Part shown: one piece after another, positions 16,400-24,966 of the stretch
How positions within the stretch are numbered: position 1 is the first letter of the stretch
How the letters are laid out: each line of letters starts with the position of its first letter
DNA from: Hyphomonas johnsonii MHS-2
GTDB taxonomy: Bacteria; Pseudomonadota; Alphaproteobacteria; Caulobacterales; Hyphomonadaceae
Assembly (NCBI RefSeq): GCF_000685275.1
Contig: NZ_ARYK01000008.1
Coordinates: 1-64,000 of the forward strand
Direction: 5' to 3'
DNA: 64,000 bases
Notes under the pieces: model-generated
Database searches by the model: none
What the model was told of the DNA's origin: nothing
Seen by the model: only the letters and a program-made list of their open reading frames with translations
Translations under genes and position numbers: made by a program

Positions 16400-17755
16400 A
16401 TGAAACGGATCATTACCGGAGGGCTGCTTGCTCTCGCGTTTATGGTTCCGGGTGCGCAGGCCGACGATTCCGGCTGGGCCCCTGAAGCCTTTGTCCTCGA
16501 CAATGGAATGGAAGTCGTCGTGGTGCCCGATCACCGCGCACCGGTCGTGACGCACATGGTGTGGTACAAGGTCGGCGCAGTCGACGAAGACGAGGGCAAG
16601 TCCGGCCTGGCGCACCTGTTCGAACACGTCATGTTCAAGGAAACCGAAAATCTCGGGCCTGAAGAATTCACGACCATCGTGCAGCGCAATGGCGGCCAGC
16701 TGAACGCCTTCACAAGCTGGGACTACACGGCCTATTTCGAGCGCGTCGCCAAGCCCCAGCTGCGCCGGATGATGGAGCTCGAAGCCGAGCGCATGCGCAA
16801 CCTGAAGATCAATGACGACCCCGAGGGGCCGTTCATCTCGGAGCGCGACGTCGTCAAGGAAGAACGCCGCCAGCGGATCGACAACAATCCGGGCGTGATC
16901 CTCCAGGAGCAGGTTCTCTCGGAGTTCTGGAAGGGCCATCCCTACGAAATCACCGTCATCGGCAAGATGGACGAAGTGGCCAGGCTGTCGCCCGAAGACG
17001 GCATGGCATTCTACAAGAAGTATTACTCGCCCGAGAATGCGATCCTGGTCGTGGTCGGTGACGTTGAACCTGAAGAGGTGCGCGTCATGGCCGAGGACGT
17101 CTATGGCAAGATCGAGCCCACCGGCACGGTCGATGGCACCCGCAAGTGGGCGCCGGTGCCGTTGCTGACCAAGAACGACCGTATCGTGCATTCCGACCCG
17201 AAGGTGCGTCAGCCAAGCTGGAGCCGGTATTATAACGGGGTCTCGCAGGTACGTGACCGGCACGCGGCGTTCGCGCTGGATGTCGGCCTGGAAGTGCTGG
17301 GTGGCGGCATGACAAGCCGCCTCTACCAGGCGCTGGTTGAAGACCAGAAGATCGCAATCAACGTCAACACCTATGCCTGGACAGGCCTGCACGACGCGGG
17401 ACCTGCGGTCATCGCGGCAAGCCCGGTCGACGGCGTGACGCTGGACGAACTCGAAACGGCCGTGATGGCTGAAGTGCGCAAGGTGCTCGCCGAAGGCTTT
17501 ACCGATGCTGAAGTGGAGCGCGCACGCAACTCGCTCGCGGCATCGGCGATCTATGCCCGTGACAGCCAGTCGACAATGGCCAACGAGTTTGGTTCGACTC
17601 TGGCGTTGGGCGGCACGATCGACGACATCCTCGATTATCCGGACGATGTCCGTGCGATCACCACCGAGGAGGCGATCGCCGCCGTGCGCCAGGTGTTTGC
17701 AGAAGACCGCCATTACATCGAAGCGGAACTCGTTCCAGCCGAAGGAGACCAGTAG
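16400..17755 (+). CDS. M16 family zinc metallopeptidase, active subunit
   Basis: 451 residues with a signal peptide (MKRIITGGLLALAFMVPGAQA). The inverted zinc motif HxxEH is HLFEH at 72-76, and the third ligand lies in VKEERRQ around residues 154-155, so all catalytic elements are present. The C-terminal half contains the second M16 domain with the GGMTSRLYQALVE pattern that contacts substrate. These peptidases act in the periplasm as pairs of active and inactive subunits. The next gene starts one base after this stop codon and encodes the likely inactive partner. Confidence 0.92.
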   Translation: MKRIITGGLLALAFMVPGAQADDSGWAPEAFVLDNGMEVVVVPDHRAPVVTHMVWYKVGAVDEDEGKSGLAHLFEHVMFKETENLGPEEFTTIVQRNGGQLNAFTSWDYTAYFERVAKPQLRRMMELEAERMRNLKINDDPEGPFISERDVVKEERRQRIDNNPGVILQEQVLSEFWKGHPYEITVIGKMDEVARLSPEDGMAFYKKYYSPENAILVVVGDVEPEEVRVMAEDVYGKIEPTGTVDGTRKWAPVPLLTKNDRIVHSDPKVRQPSWSRYYNGVSQVRDRHAAFALDVGLEVLGGGMTSRLYQALVEDQKIAINVNTYAWTGLHDAGPAVIAASPVDGVTLDELETAVMAEVRKVLAEGFTDAEVERARNSLAASAIYARDSQSTMANEFGSTLALGGTIDDILDYPDDVRAITTEEAIAAVRQVFAEDRHYIEAELVPAEGDQ

Positions 17756-17756
17756 G

Positions 17757-19148
17757 ATGAGCCAATTGAAGCTGATAGGCGGCGCGATCGCCGCTCTGGC
17801 CCTGGCTGCCTGTGCATCGCAGCCGGTTACGGAAACCGTCGAGCAAACGATCGTTGAAACCGTCGCGCCCCCGGCGCTGAAGGTGGATGTCCACAAGGGC
17901 GACTTTGCGGAAATCCAGCAATTCGTGACGCCGGGCGGCATCTCGGTCTGGCTGGTATCGGAGCCTTCGATCCCGATCCTGTCCCTCGAGATGGCGTGGA
18001 AGGGGGGCGAGACGTCCGATCCCGAAGGCCTGGAAGGCCTGTCGGAATCGGTCACCTACAACATGAACGAGGGGGCCGGCGATCTCGACTCCCTCGCTTT
18101 CCAGACGCGCATGCAGGATCTCAACATGAGCTTCGGCTGCAGCGTGGGACGCGACTGGACCAGCTGTTCCAGTTCCATGCTGACCGACAATGCGCAGGAC
18201 GCCATCGACCTGATCGCCACCGCGTTCACGGCGCCGCGTTTCGACGATGGCCCGTTCGATCGCTACAAGCGCGAGGCCCAGATCGGCATCAAGCAGCGCG
18301 AGACCAGTGCGAACTGGCTGGCCAGCACGGCGATGGCGAATGCGCTCTATCCCGATCACCCCTATGCACGGCAAACGACGGCGGAAAGCATCGAGGCGCT
18401 GACGCCAGACCTGGCGCGTGAGCGGATGCGCCAGATGATGGTGAAGGACCGGTTGCTGGTGACCGCTGTCGGCGCCGTGTCGCCGGAAGACCTGGCGCCC
18501 ATGCTGGACAAGGCATTCGCCGACCTGCCGGAAACCAGCGCGCTGGACGTGGCGCCTGATGTGGTGCTTCCGCCGGCCGTACCCGCCCCCATCATCGTCG
18601 ACCTGCCACAACCGCAGAGCCTGGTCATGTTTTCCGGACCCGGCCTGGCGCGCAAGGACCCGGATTTCTTCGCGGCCTACGTGCTGAACTACACGGTTGG
18701 TGGCGGCGGGTTCGAAAGCCGCTTGATGAAGACGCTGCGCGTCGACAAGGGCCTGACCTATGGCATCTATACCGGCCTTTCGACGTCGGATCATCTCAAC
18801 ACCTGGGGCGGCGGTGGCCAGACCAAGAACGAGAGCGCTGGCGAGTTCCTGGCCGGGATCCGTGACGAACTCAGCCAGTTTGTCGCCGACGGCGTCACGC
18901 CGGAAGAACTGTCGGACGCGAAGGCCTACCTGACCGGCTCCTACGCGCTGGGCTTTGATTCCAACGCAAAGATTGCCGACCAGATGATGACCATCCGGCA
19001 GGAAGACCTCGGCATCGACTATTTCGATACGCGCAATGCCAATATGGAAGCGGTGACCCTGGAAGACGTGAACCGCATCAGTGCGCAATACCTGTCGCCG
19101 GACAATTTCACCTATGTGATCGTCGGCGAGCCGGAAGGGATCGAATAG
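17757..19148 (+). CDS. M16 family peptidase-like lipoprotein, non-catalytic subunit
   Basis: 463 residues from the ATG at 17757, separated by one base from the previous stop. A lipobox LAACAS lies at about residues 15-20. The region corresponding to HxxEH reads GLEGLSESVTYNMNEGAG, with no zinc His pair, while the C-terminal domain keeps GGGGFESRLMKTLRVDKGLTYG, the conserved substrate-binding Arg-Tyr element. This is the usual composition of the inactive half of an M16B heterodimer. It is probably membrane anchored and may tether the active subunit. Its stop codon abuts the stop of the convergent NrtR-type gene. Confidence 0.9.
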   Translation: MSQLKLIGGAIAALALAACASQPVTETVEQTIVETVAPPALKVDVHKGDFAEIQQFVTPGGISVWLVSEPSIPILSLEMAWKGGETSDPEGLEGLSESVTYNMNEGAGDLDSLAFQTRMQDLNMSFGCSVGRDWTSCSSSMLTDNAQDAIDLIATAFTAPRFDDGPFDRYKREAQIGIKQRETSANWLASTAMANALYPDHPYARQTTAESIEALTPDLARERMRQMMVKDRLLVTAVGAVSPEDLAPMLDKAFADLPETSALDVAPDVVLPPAVPAPIIVDLPQPQSLVMFSGPGLARKDPDFFAAYVLNYTVGGGGFESRLMKTLRVDKGLTYGIYTGLSTSDHLNTWGGGGQTKNESAGEFLAGIRDELSQFVADGVTPEELSDAKAYLTGSYALGFDSNAKIADQMMTIRQEDLGIDYFDTRNANMEAVTLEDVNRISAQYLSPDNFTYVIVGEPEGIE

Positions 19149-20093
19149 TCAGTCCGGCGTCCTGCGCGGGGTGGCAAGGCCCGGCGCAGCGATGCCCCTG
19201 ACATAGTCGCGGCGGAATTCGTAGAGTTCCGCCGGACGCCCGCCGGTGGCGGTTTCAAGCCGCCCGGTCCCCGCGACGAGGCCGGTCTTGTCCAGCGCGC
19301 GGCGGAAGTTCTGCGTGTGCAGCGACAGGCCGAGGATGCCTTCGACCGTGCGCTGCAGCGCCGAAAGCGTGAACCGCTCCGGCAGCAATTCAAAGATCAC
19401 CGGCCGGTATTTCAGCTTGCCGCGCAGGCGCGACAGGGCGGTGGCGAGGATGCGGCGGTGGTCTGACGCCAGGGGGGCGCCGAACGTGACAGCGGGCTGG
19501 GGCAGGCCGGCGTCACGGGCGCATTCGGCCACCAGCCCGGCTTCATAGAGCAATTGGTAGCGTTCCAGCACGCCCTCTTCGTCCCAGCGGGCTGCGTCGA
19601 GGCCAAACGCGATGCGGGCGCGCTCAAGGCGCTGCGGATCGCCAGCGGCCCATGTGTAGAGGTGCGGCGCGAGTTCGGCATCGATCATGGCGGGGCGACC
19701 GTTGCGGTGGTCCTCCCACGGGAAGTAGCCGTACCAGCCCTGCCAGCGCGCTTCGAAAGGGGCGCCGGTCGGGGCGGCGTCCGGCGTCAGGGCCAGATAG
19801 CCGACGGATATGACCCGAGCCGAGGGCGGGGCGGATGCGAGCGTGGCGTCGGGCGTGTCGCGGTTCTTGTCGCCGAACGTGTAGAGCTGTTCGACATAGC
19901 CGAGTTCGAAGCCGGTCTGCTCGCGCACCCAGCCGCGCAGTGACAGGTCGAACGTGACGTGATGCTCCGGATCGAACGGGCCGAACGGCAGGGCATCCTC
20001 GCCCGTGTCTCGGCGGGTGATGAGCACGAGCGGTGCACCATCGTCGACGGCGACCATGACCGCCGAAAGGCCAATCAGGACGGACAGGGTCAT
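19149..20093 (-). CDS. NrtR-family NAD regulator (Nudix domain plus winged helix)
   Basis: 314 residues. The N-terminal part resembles a degenerate Nudix domain (LRGWVREQTGFELGYVEQLYTFGDKNRD is the region of the Nudix box and following loop, lacking the full catalytic REVxEExG). The C-terminal part (from about 220) has RLRGKLKYRPVIFELLPERFTLSALQRTVEGILG, the winged-helix region of NrtR, ending with RRPAELYEF-type residues. NrtR proteins repress NAD biosynthesis genes and sense ADP-ribose. The start overlaps the stop of the HD-hydrolase gene by four bases, so both are co-translated. Its targets are not visible in this window. Confidence 0.82.
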   Translation of the reverse strand: MTLSVLIGLSAVMVAVDDGAPLVLITRRDTGEDALPFGPFDPEHHVTFDLSLRGWVREQTGFELGYVEQLYTFGDKNRDTPDATLASAPPSARVISVGYLALTPDAAPTGAPFEARWQGWYGYFPWEDHRNGRPAMIDAELAPHLYTWAAGDPQRLERARIAFGLDAARWDEEGVLERYQLLYEAGLVAECARDAGLPQPAVTFGAPLASDHRRILATALSRLRGKLKYRPVIFELLPERFTLSALQRTVEGILGLSLHTQNFRRALDKTGLVAGTGRLETATGGRPAELYEFRRDYVRGIAAPGLATPRRTPD

Positions 20094-20716
20094 CGGCGGG
20101 CACTCGCTTCGAGTTCAGTGTGCAACTGGCTGTACCGGGCCAGGAACACGTCCTGCGCTTCGGGAATGGATTTGGGTGACAGTTTCAACCGGATGCCGTC
20201 GGGCGGCGTGCCGAACAGCTTGTTGGATTCGGCCTCGGAAAACCCGGCGAGCTGGACCGCCTCGAACCAGGCCGAGATGTGATCGGCCTTCTTGATCAGC
20301 CGTTTCAGCCTGACGGGCGTGATGGGTGCCAGTTCGAACCGGATGTGGATGGCTTCCTGCAGGCGGGCTTCGATCGACTTGTAGCTCTCGCCGAGCAGCG
20401 CCTTGAACGGCGAGATCATGTCGCCGATGACGTATTCCGGGCTGTCATGCAGCAGGGCGGTCATGCATTGCCGCGCATTGAGGCCGGGATCGAGCTTGCG
20501 GCACAGGTTTTCCACGACCACAGAATGCTCGGCGACCGAGAAGGCGTGACCGCCTTTGGTCTGGCCGTTCCAGCGCGCGACGCGGGCCAGCCCGTGGGCA
20601 ATGTCCTCGATCTCGACATCGACGGGCGAGGGGTTCGCCAGGTCGAGTCGGCGGCCCGACAACATGCGTTGCCAGACGCGGGGAGGCTTAACAGATCGCT
20701 TCACGGACGTGCTCAT
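20090..20716 (-). CDS. HD-domain phosphohydrolase (YfbR-like)
   Basis: 208 residues from the ATG at 20716. The HD metal site is clear: GHAFSVAEHSVVVE (first His), then TALLHDSPEYVIGDM with the HD pair and following Glu, and a later Asp in KKADHISAWFEA. The fold matches YfbR/5'-nucleotidase-type HD hydrolases acting on deoxynucleoside monophosphates. The pairing with an NAD regulator through an ATGA overlap hints at nucleotide salvage, which is inference. It is divergent from the small membrane protein at 20891. Confidence 0.83.
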   Translation of the reverse strand: MSTSVKRSVKPPRVWQRMLSGRRLDLANPSPVDVEIEDIAHGLARVARWNGQTKGGHAFSVAEHSVVVENLCRKLDPGLNARQCMTALLHDSPEYVIGDMISPFKALLGESYKSIEARLQEAIHIRFELAPITPVRLKRLIKKADHISAWFEAVQLAGFSEAESNKLFGTPPDGIRLKLSPKSIPEAQDVFLARYSQLHTELEASARR

Positions 20717-20890
20717 GGGACCCATCTTTAAGCTATTGGTAGCAAGGGTAAAGAAACGGAGGCTGTACGGTTACGAAGTGACCCCATTTCCGCCTTCATT
20801 GGCAAATGCGGTGTTAAGTCCCTCGCGGCATAAGGGTTGCATCAACACAGTAACAGGCCGCCATTTCCGCGCAGCCAAAGAGGACAGCTT

Positions 20891-21040
20891 ATGATCGACA
20901 TGATGATCCAATTCGTTTCCGGACAGACGCTGCCTTTCTGCATCCTGCTCGGCGGTTGTATCATTGTTGTCGTCGAAGCCGCACGGGCCAGTCGCCGTGC
21001 CCTGTGGGGCGACATGTTCGCCGAAGAGCTCGAAGACTAG
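20891..21040 (+). CDS. Small single-pass membrane protein, unknown
   Basis: 49 residues from the ATG at 20891 with AGGACAG seven bases upstream. The sequence has one hydrophobic segment (about residues 11-26, LPFCILLGGCIIVVVEA), a basic stretch ARASRRALW after it, and an acidic tail FAEELED. The charge pattern predicts the C-terminus in the cytoplasm. No family recognised. The 165-base upstream gap leaves room for a promoter; it converges with the ketoacyl synthase gene eight bases away. Coding status is supported by the Shine-Dalgarno and compact composition. Confidence 0.55.
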   Translation: MIDMMIQFVSGQTLPFCILLGGCIIVVVEAARASRRALWGDMFAEELED

Positions 21041-21048
21041 GCGCGGCT

Positions 21049-22170
21049 TCAGGCCGTCTTTTCCACGAACACGGTGCCGGCGGAATAGCCCGCACCGAAC
21101 GAGCAGATCAGGCCCTTGTCGCCGGCTGCGAAATCTTCCGAATGCTTGTGGAACGCGATGATCGATCCTGCCGAGGATGTATTGGCGTAGGTGTCGAGCA
21201 CGGTCGGGCTCTCGTCGTCTGTCGCTTCGTGACCGAGAACCTTTGACGAGATCAGCCGGTTCATGTTGGCATTCGCCTGGTGCAGCCACATGCGGCGCAG
21301 GTCTGAACCTTCCAGGCCAAGCTCGGTGAGATGCTCGCCGATCATGTTGGCAACCATCGGGACGACTTCACGGAAGACCTTGCGGCCTTCCTGCACGAAC
21401 AGCTTGTCCGGTGCCCCAATACCTTCCGGTGCGGCGCGATTGAGGAAGCCGAAATTGTTGCGGATATTGTTGGAGAACTCGGTCTTGAGTTTGGTGCCGA
21501 GGATTTTCCAGTGTCCGGCAGGCGCGATGCTTTCCTCTTCGACGAGGACAGCCGTCGCGACATCCCCGAAGATGAAGTGGCTGTCGCGGTCAGTGAAGTT
21601 CAGGTGACCGGAACAGATTTCCGGATTGACCATGAGCACTGACCTGGCGCTGCCGCTGCGGATGAAATCTGCCGCTGTCTGGATACCGAACGTCGCTGAC
21701 GAACAGGCCACGTTCATGTCGAAGGCAAAGCCGCTGCAACCGAGCGCGGCCTGCACTTCAACGGCCATCGCCGGATAGGCGCGCTGCATGTTGGAAGCGG
21801 CGCAGATGACCGCATCGACGTCTTCGGGCTTGCGCCCGGCGCGCGCCAGCGCGTCACGCGCCGCAAACACGGCCATTTCGGCGAGGACGGAAATCTGCTC
21901 GTTCGGGCGTTCGGGAATGCGGGGGGCCATCGTGCCCGGATCCAGGATGCCTTCCTTGTCGACGACATAGCGGGACTTGATGCCCGACGCCTTTTCGATG
22001 AACTCGACGGAGGAATGGGTTTTCGGATCAAACGTGCCAGCGCCAATCTCGGCGGCATAGGCGGCGTTCCAGTTGTCTGCCCACGCGTTGTAGCTATCGA
22101 CCAGTTCCTGGTTGGAAATCGAGTTCGGGGGCGTCCAGAGGCCGGTCGCCGAAATGACTGCTGTTTTCAT
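21049..22170 (-). CDS. Beta-ketoacyl-ACP synthase III-like condensing enzyme
   Basis: 373 residues. The Cys-His-Asn triad of FabH-type enzymes is present: Cys156 in NVACSSATFG, His in LHQANANMN, and Asn in DTYANTSSAGS. N-terminal and C-terminal thiolase-fold halves are complete, and the C-terminus ends with FGAGYSAGTVFVEK, as in FabH. The length is about 50 residues above typical E. coli FabH because of an insert near residues 25-90. Such long forms are seen in alternative initiation enzymes for fatty acid or secondary lipid synthesis, so the exact substrate is open. Single gene, leftward, with a 117-base upstream gap before the lipoprotein. Confidence 0.86.
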   Translation of the reverse strand: MKTAVISATGLWTPPNSISNQELVDSYNAWADNWNAAYAAEIGAGTFDPKTHSSVEFIEKASGIKSRYVVDKEGILDPGTMAPRIPERPNEQISVLAEMAVFAARDALARAGRKPEDVDAVICAASNMQRAYPAMAVEVQAALGCSGFAFDMNVACSSATFGIQTAADFIRSGSARSVLMVNPEICSGHLNFTDRDSHFIFGDVATAVLVEEESIAPAGHWKILGTKLKTEFSNNIRNNFGFLNRAAPEGIGAPDKLFVQEGRKVFREVVPMVANMIGEHLTELGLEGSDLRRMWLHQANANMNRLISSKVLGHEATDDESPTVLDTYANTSSAGSIIAFHKHSEDFAAGDKGLICSFGAGYSAGTVFVEKTA

Positions 22171-22287
22171 CTTGCCCTCTAGGTCGGCACGGTTCGATCC
22201 GCGCTTCGTTCAATTGAGTGTTCAGGCCGTCAGGTCTAACCTGCGATATCGACAGGGTCGAGAGCGGACTGGCATGCGAATGGTCTG

Positions 22288-22599
22288 CTATTTCGGCAGC
22301 TTGAGGCCGGAATCGGTTGTCTGTTTTGCCTTGTCGGCAGGCACGCCATGCGCCTCCAGCTTCGCCTGGCGGTCTTCGGCCGCTTCCTGGCTGGCCTTGA
22401 CGCTCTGGGCTTCGGATCGGTCGGCCGCCTCCATGAGGGCAATCTGTGTCTTGATGCACGAGGCGCGGGCGTCCGGCCCGGGCGAACTGGCGCAGCGGTT
22501 CCAGGCGACCGACTTGCGGTATTCCGGCCCGGACGTGGCGGCGCATGCGGTCACCAGCGGAAGGGCCACAAGAAGGCTTGCGGCGAGACGTTTCATCAT
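22288..22599 (-). CDS. Small lipoprotein, unknown
   Basis: 103 residues from the ATG at 22599 with a GGAG upstream. Signal and lipobox: MMKRLAASLLVALPLVTAC. The mature part is Ala/Lys/Glu rich, with a Cys pair (RCASSPG and ASCIKTQ), a predicted helical segment (MEAADRSEAQSVKASQEAAE) and no known domain. Its ATG overlaps the stop of the neighbouring lipoprotein by four bases (ATGA). Last gene of the leftward bioY operon. Confidence 0.7.
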   Translation of the reverse strand: MMKRLAASLLVALPLVTACAATSGPEYRKSVAWNRCASSPGPDARASCIKTQIALMEAADRSEAQSVKASQEAAEDRQAKLEAHGVPADKAKQTTDSGLKLPK

Positions 22600-22907
22600 A
22601 GGGGCTCCGTCGGTTTGAGGTCGCAACTGCCTGGGTTCATCGCGCAGCGTTCCGGCTCGGGCCGGGTTTCGCAGGCAACAGGGTCCTGGGAGCAACGGCT
22701 CGGGGGGATGCCTGCGCGGGCTCGGTCGCGTTCGAGCGCGTCCGGAACGGTTTGGGATGCCTGCCGGTCGCGGCACATCTGACGATCAGACGCGCTGTCA
22801 ATATCGTCGCAGATGCTGGCCGCTTGCGGCAAAGGCGTTGATGGCTCGCGGTGCGCACATGCGCCGGACAGCAGGATCGCGGGCGGGATCAGGACAGCCA
22901 GTCGCAT
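22596..22907 (-). CDS. Small Cys-rich lipoprotein, unknown
   Basis: 103 residues from the ATG at 22907, directly after AGAGGAAG. MRLAVLIPPAILLSGACAH is a lipoprotein signal. The mature part contains six further Cys in a charged, Pro- and Arg-rich sequence (SICDDID, QMCRDRQ, SRCSQDPVACETR, ERCAMNPGSCDLK). The paired spacing suggests disulfides in the periplasm. No recognised family. Same length as, and overlapping with, the next lipoprotein, and both keep a similar Cys-helix layout, so they may be distant duplicates; I could not verify that. Confidence 0.7.
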   Translation of the reverse strand: MRLAVLIPPAILLSGACAHREPSTPLPQAASICDDIDSASDRQMCRDRQASQTVPDALERDRARAGIPPSRCSQDPVACETRPEPERCAMNPGSCDLKPTEPL

Positions 22908-22908
22908 T

Positions 22909-23487
22909 TCACTTCCTCTGCACTTCAGCATGCCGGGGGCAGTGTATCTCATGATCGTTGACCATGCCAACAGCCTGCGCCCATGCGTAGACAATGGTCG
23001 GGCCGACAAACTTGAAGCCGCGTTTCTTGAGGTCCTTTGACATGGCGGTGGACCAGTCGGTGAAGGTCGGCGCTTTGCGGAAATCGGTCCATTTGCCGAC
23101 AATCGGCTGGCCGCCGACATGGCTCCAGCAATAGGCGGAGAAGTCTTCGCCCGCCGCCATCATGTCGAGATAGGCGCGCGCATTGCCGATTGTCGCGGCG
23201 ATCTTGGCGGGGCTGCGGATGATGCCGGGGTTCTGCAGGGCCTTGTCGATGCGTTTCGGTGTCCAGCGCACGAGGCGTTCGGGATCGAAGCCGTCGAATT
23301 CCTCGCGCAGCGAGTCGCGCTTGCGCAGGATGGTGATCCAGGACAGGCCGGCCTGCATGCCGTCGAGCTGGAGTTTTTCCCACAGCGCGCGTGAATCGCG
23401 TTCGGGCACGCCCCATTCCTCGTCATGATAGGCGCGGTAGATGGCGTCGTCCGCCGGTGCCCAGGCGCAGTGGAGGCGGTCAGTCAT
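22909..23487 (-). CDS. tag: DNA-3-methyladenine glycosylase I
   Basis: 192 residues from the ATG at 23487. Tag removes 3-methyladenine from alkylated DNA in base excision repair. Visible are CAWAPADDAIYRAYHDEEWGVP, with the Cys-containing zinc site, GLSWITILRKRDS with the catalytic-pocket Glu/Trp region, and the C-terminal GPTIVYAWAQAVGMVNDH followed by HCPRH supplying the other zinc ligands. The start overlaps the end of ygfZ, so it is read in the same leftward transcript as bioY and ygfZ. Confidence 0.94.
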   Translation of the reverse strand: MTDRLHCAWAPADDAIYRAYHDEEWGVPERDSRALWEKLQLDGMQAGLSWITILRKRDSLREEFDGFDPERLVRWTPKRIDKALQNPGIIRSPAKIAATIGNARAYLDMMAAGEDFSAYCWSHVGGQPIVGKWTDFRKAPTFTDWSTAMSKDLKKRGFKFVGPTIVYAWAQAVGMVNDHEIHCPRHAEVQRK

Positions 23488-24286
23488 CGGCGGCGAGCGC
23501 CAGCAATTCGGATTCCAGCCAGGCGGGCTTGTCGACAGAAACAGGCGCGCCATTGCAGGTCAGCGCGCGCCCGGCGCTCTCTGCCGCAGCCAGCCGGTCG
23601 GTGCGGACCAGCGCAAGGCCGGCCGTCCCGGCGACACTGGTCACGCGGCCGATGGGCGTATCCGCCATGATGTCGGCGCCCACGACGAGCGCGTCGCCGC
23701 TGACGGGCAGGGTCCGCTTGCGGATCTTGCCCTTGCGCTTCATGCGGCTGGCGACTTCCTGGCCCACGAAGCAGCCTTTCTTGTAGTCCACGCCGCCCAG
23801 TATATCGAGGTTCACGTCGGTCGGGAAAACCTCGGTGGCGCGATAGTCGGCGCCCCATTCGGGGACCCCCGCCGCGATCCTGTGGGCGTGCCATTCTTCT
23901 TCCGGCATTTCGAGGCCGATGGTGCCCTTTGGCGAGATCGCCCGGTGCGGCAAGTGGGTGGAGCGCACGTCGACCCAGCTGCCCTCGGTGACGACATCCT
24001 CGGTCAGGCGCTCGATGACCACGTCAGAGCGCAGGCGGAACATGCGCAGGCGCCGCTCGAGGTCGTCTGCCGCGTCGGCGTGCACGTCGAGATAGATGTC
24101 GTCGAGCGCAAGCATGGCGAGATAGTCGGCAATGATCTTGCCCTGGGGGGTGAGGAGGGCGCCGTAGCGCATCTCGCCGGTCTGCCAGTTGTCGACCGAA
24201 TGGGTCACTGTGCGGTCAAGCAGGGCCAGCATGTCAGGCCCGGTCAGGCGGATGATGGCTCGGTTGGGGAGGGCGCGTTTCGTCAT
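23480..24286 (-). CDS. ygfZ: YgfZ / GcvT-like folate-binding protein
   Basis: 268 residues. The defining motif KGCFVGQE is present within DYKKGCFVGQEVASRM, the Cys-containing K-G-C-x-x-G-Q-E signature of YgfZ proteins (tetrahydrofolate-binding, helping repair or assembly of certain iron-sulfur enzymes such as MiaB-type proteins). The upstream GcvT-like fold is indicated by LLDRTVTHSVDNWQ and YGALLTPQGKIIADY. The gene starts nine bases after the bioY stop and overlaps tag at its 3' end. Confidence 0.93.
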   Translation of the reverse strand: MTKRALPNRAIIRLTGPDMLALLDRTVTHSVDNWQTGEMRYGALLTPQGKIIADYLAMLALDDIYLDVHADAADDLERRLRMFRLRSDVVIERLTEDVVTEGSWVDVRSTHLPHRAISPKGTIGLEMPEEEWHAHRIAAGVPEWGADYRATEVFPTDVNLDILGGVDYKKGCFVGQEVASRMKRKGKIRKRTLPVSGDALVVGADIMADTPIGRVTSVAGTAGLALVRTDRLAAAESAGRALTCNGAPVSVDKPAWLESELLALAADD

Positions 24287-24295
24287 CTGCGCAGT

Positions 24296-24856
24296 CTAGT
24301 GCGCGTGTTCCGTTTTGTCAGTGTCCTTCCACGCTGCCAGCAATCCGGTAGCGAGACCGCTTTTCAGCGCCGAACCGGCGAGGAAGGGCAGGACGCCATT
24401 CACGAAAGCGGAATGCATGCCCACGAAATGCGACAGCCACAGCCAGCCACAGGCCAGCACAAGTGCGTGAAGTGCGAGAAATCCGGCCAGGCCAAGGGCG
24501 AGAGAGCGGATCCGCCCGCCCGTGGGCAGGTAGCCGGCAAGATAGGCGACAAGCGGAAAGCTTGCGAGGTAGCCGCCGGTCGGGCCGGTAAACGCCATCA
24601 GGCCTGCCTTGCCGTCTGCCAGCAGGGGAAGGCCGGCCATTGAAAGCCCGAGCCAGGCCAGCACGATCGTTGCGCCCATCCAGGGCCCGGCAAGGGCCCC
24701 TACCATCAGCACGACCAGCGTCTGCAACGTGACCGGGACGGGATAGAGCGGAACGGACAAATAGGATGAACCCGCCAGGGCTGCGACGCCGATGATGCCG
24801 ATCACAAGAGGGTGGATTCCGGTCTTGGGCGTCGTGTTGACGGTCTCGCTCTTCAT
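24296..24856 (-). CDS. bioY: Biotin transporter S component BioY
   Basis: 186 residues from the ATG at 24856, after GGAG. BioY is the biotin-binding membrane subunit of an ECF transporter or a solitary biotin importer. Six hydrophobic segments and the family box GPTGGYLASFPLVAYLAGYL are evident, as is VPVTLQTLVVLMVGALAGP in the first half. No ecfA or ecfT gene lies in the window, so it may act alone or with distant subunits. It heads a leftward operon with ygfZ, tag and two lipoproteins. A dyad covers the leader immediately ahead of the Shine-Dalgarno, a candidate control site. Confidence 0.92.
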   Translation of the reverse strand: MKSETVNTTPKTGIHPLVIGIIGVAALAGSSYLSVPLYPVPVTLQTLVVLMVGALAGPWMGATIVLAWLGLSMAGLPLLADGKAGLMAFTGPTGGYLASFPLVAYLAGYLPTGGRIRSLALGLAGFLALHALVLACGWLWLSHFVGMHSAFVNGVLPFLAGSALKSGLATGLLAAWKDTDKTEHAH

Positions 24857-24867
24857 GACTACTCCTG

Positions 24868-24886
24868 CACCTGTTGGTTGCAGGTG
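24868..24886. promoter_or_regulatory. Dyad CACCTG-N7-CAGGTG just upstream of the bioY ribosome-binding site
   Basis: CACCTG (24868-24873) and CAGGTG (24881-24886) form a perfect six-base dyad with a seven-base spacer. On the bioY strand it ends within a few bases of GCAGGAG, the ribosome-binding site. It does not match the BioR operator core TTATAGATAA, so any regulator is unknown. It could be a transcription-factor operator or an RNA hairpin. Confidence 0.35.
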
Positions 24887-24966
24887 TGCTGCGCGCATGG
24901 CGTAACGTCAAGACTCAATTCGGGTGGCAGGATGACACATCTCACGAGTGGTTGCATAAGGGACAC

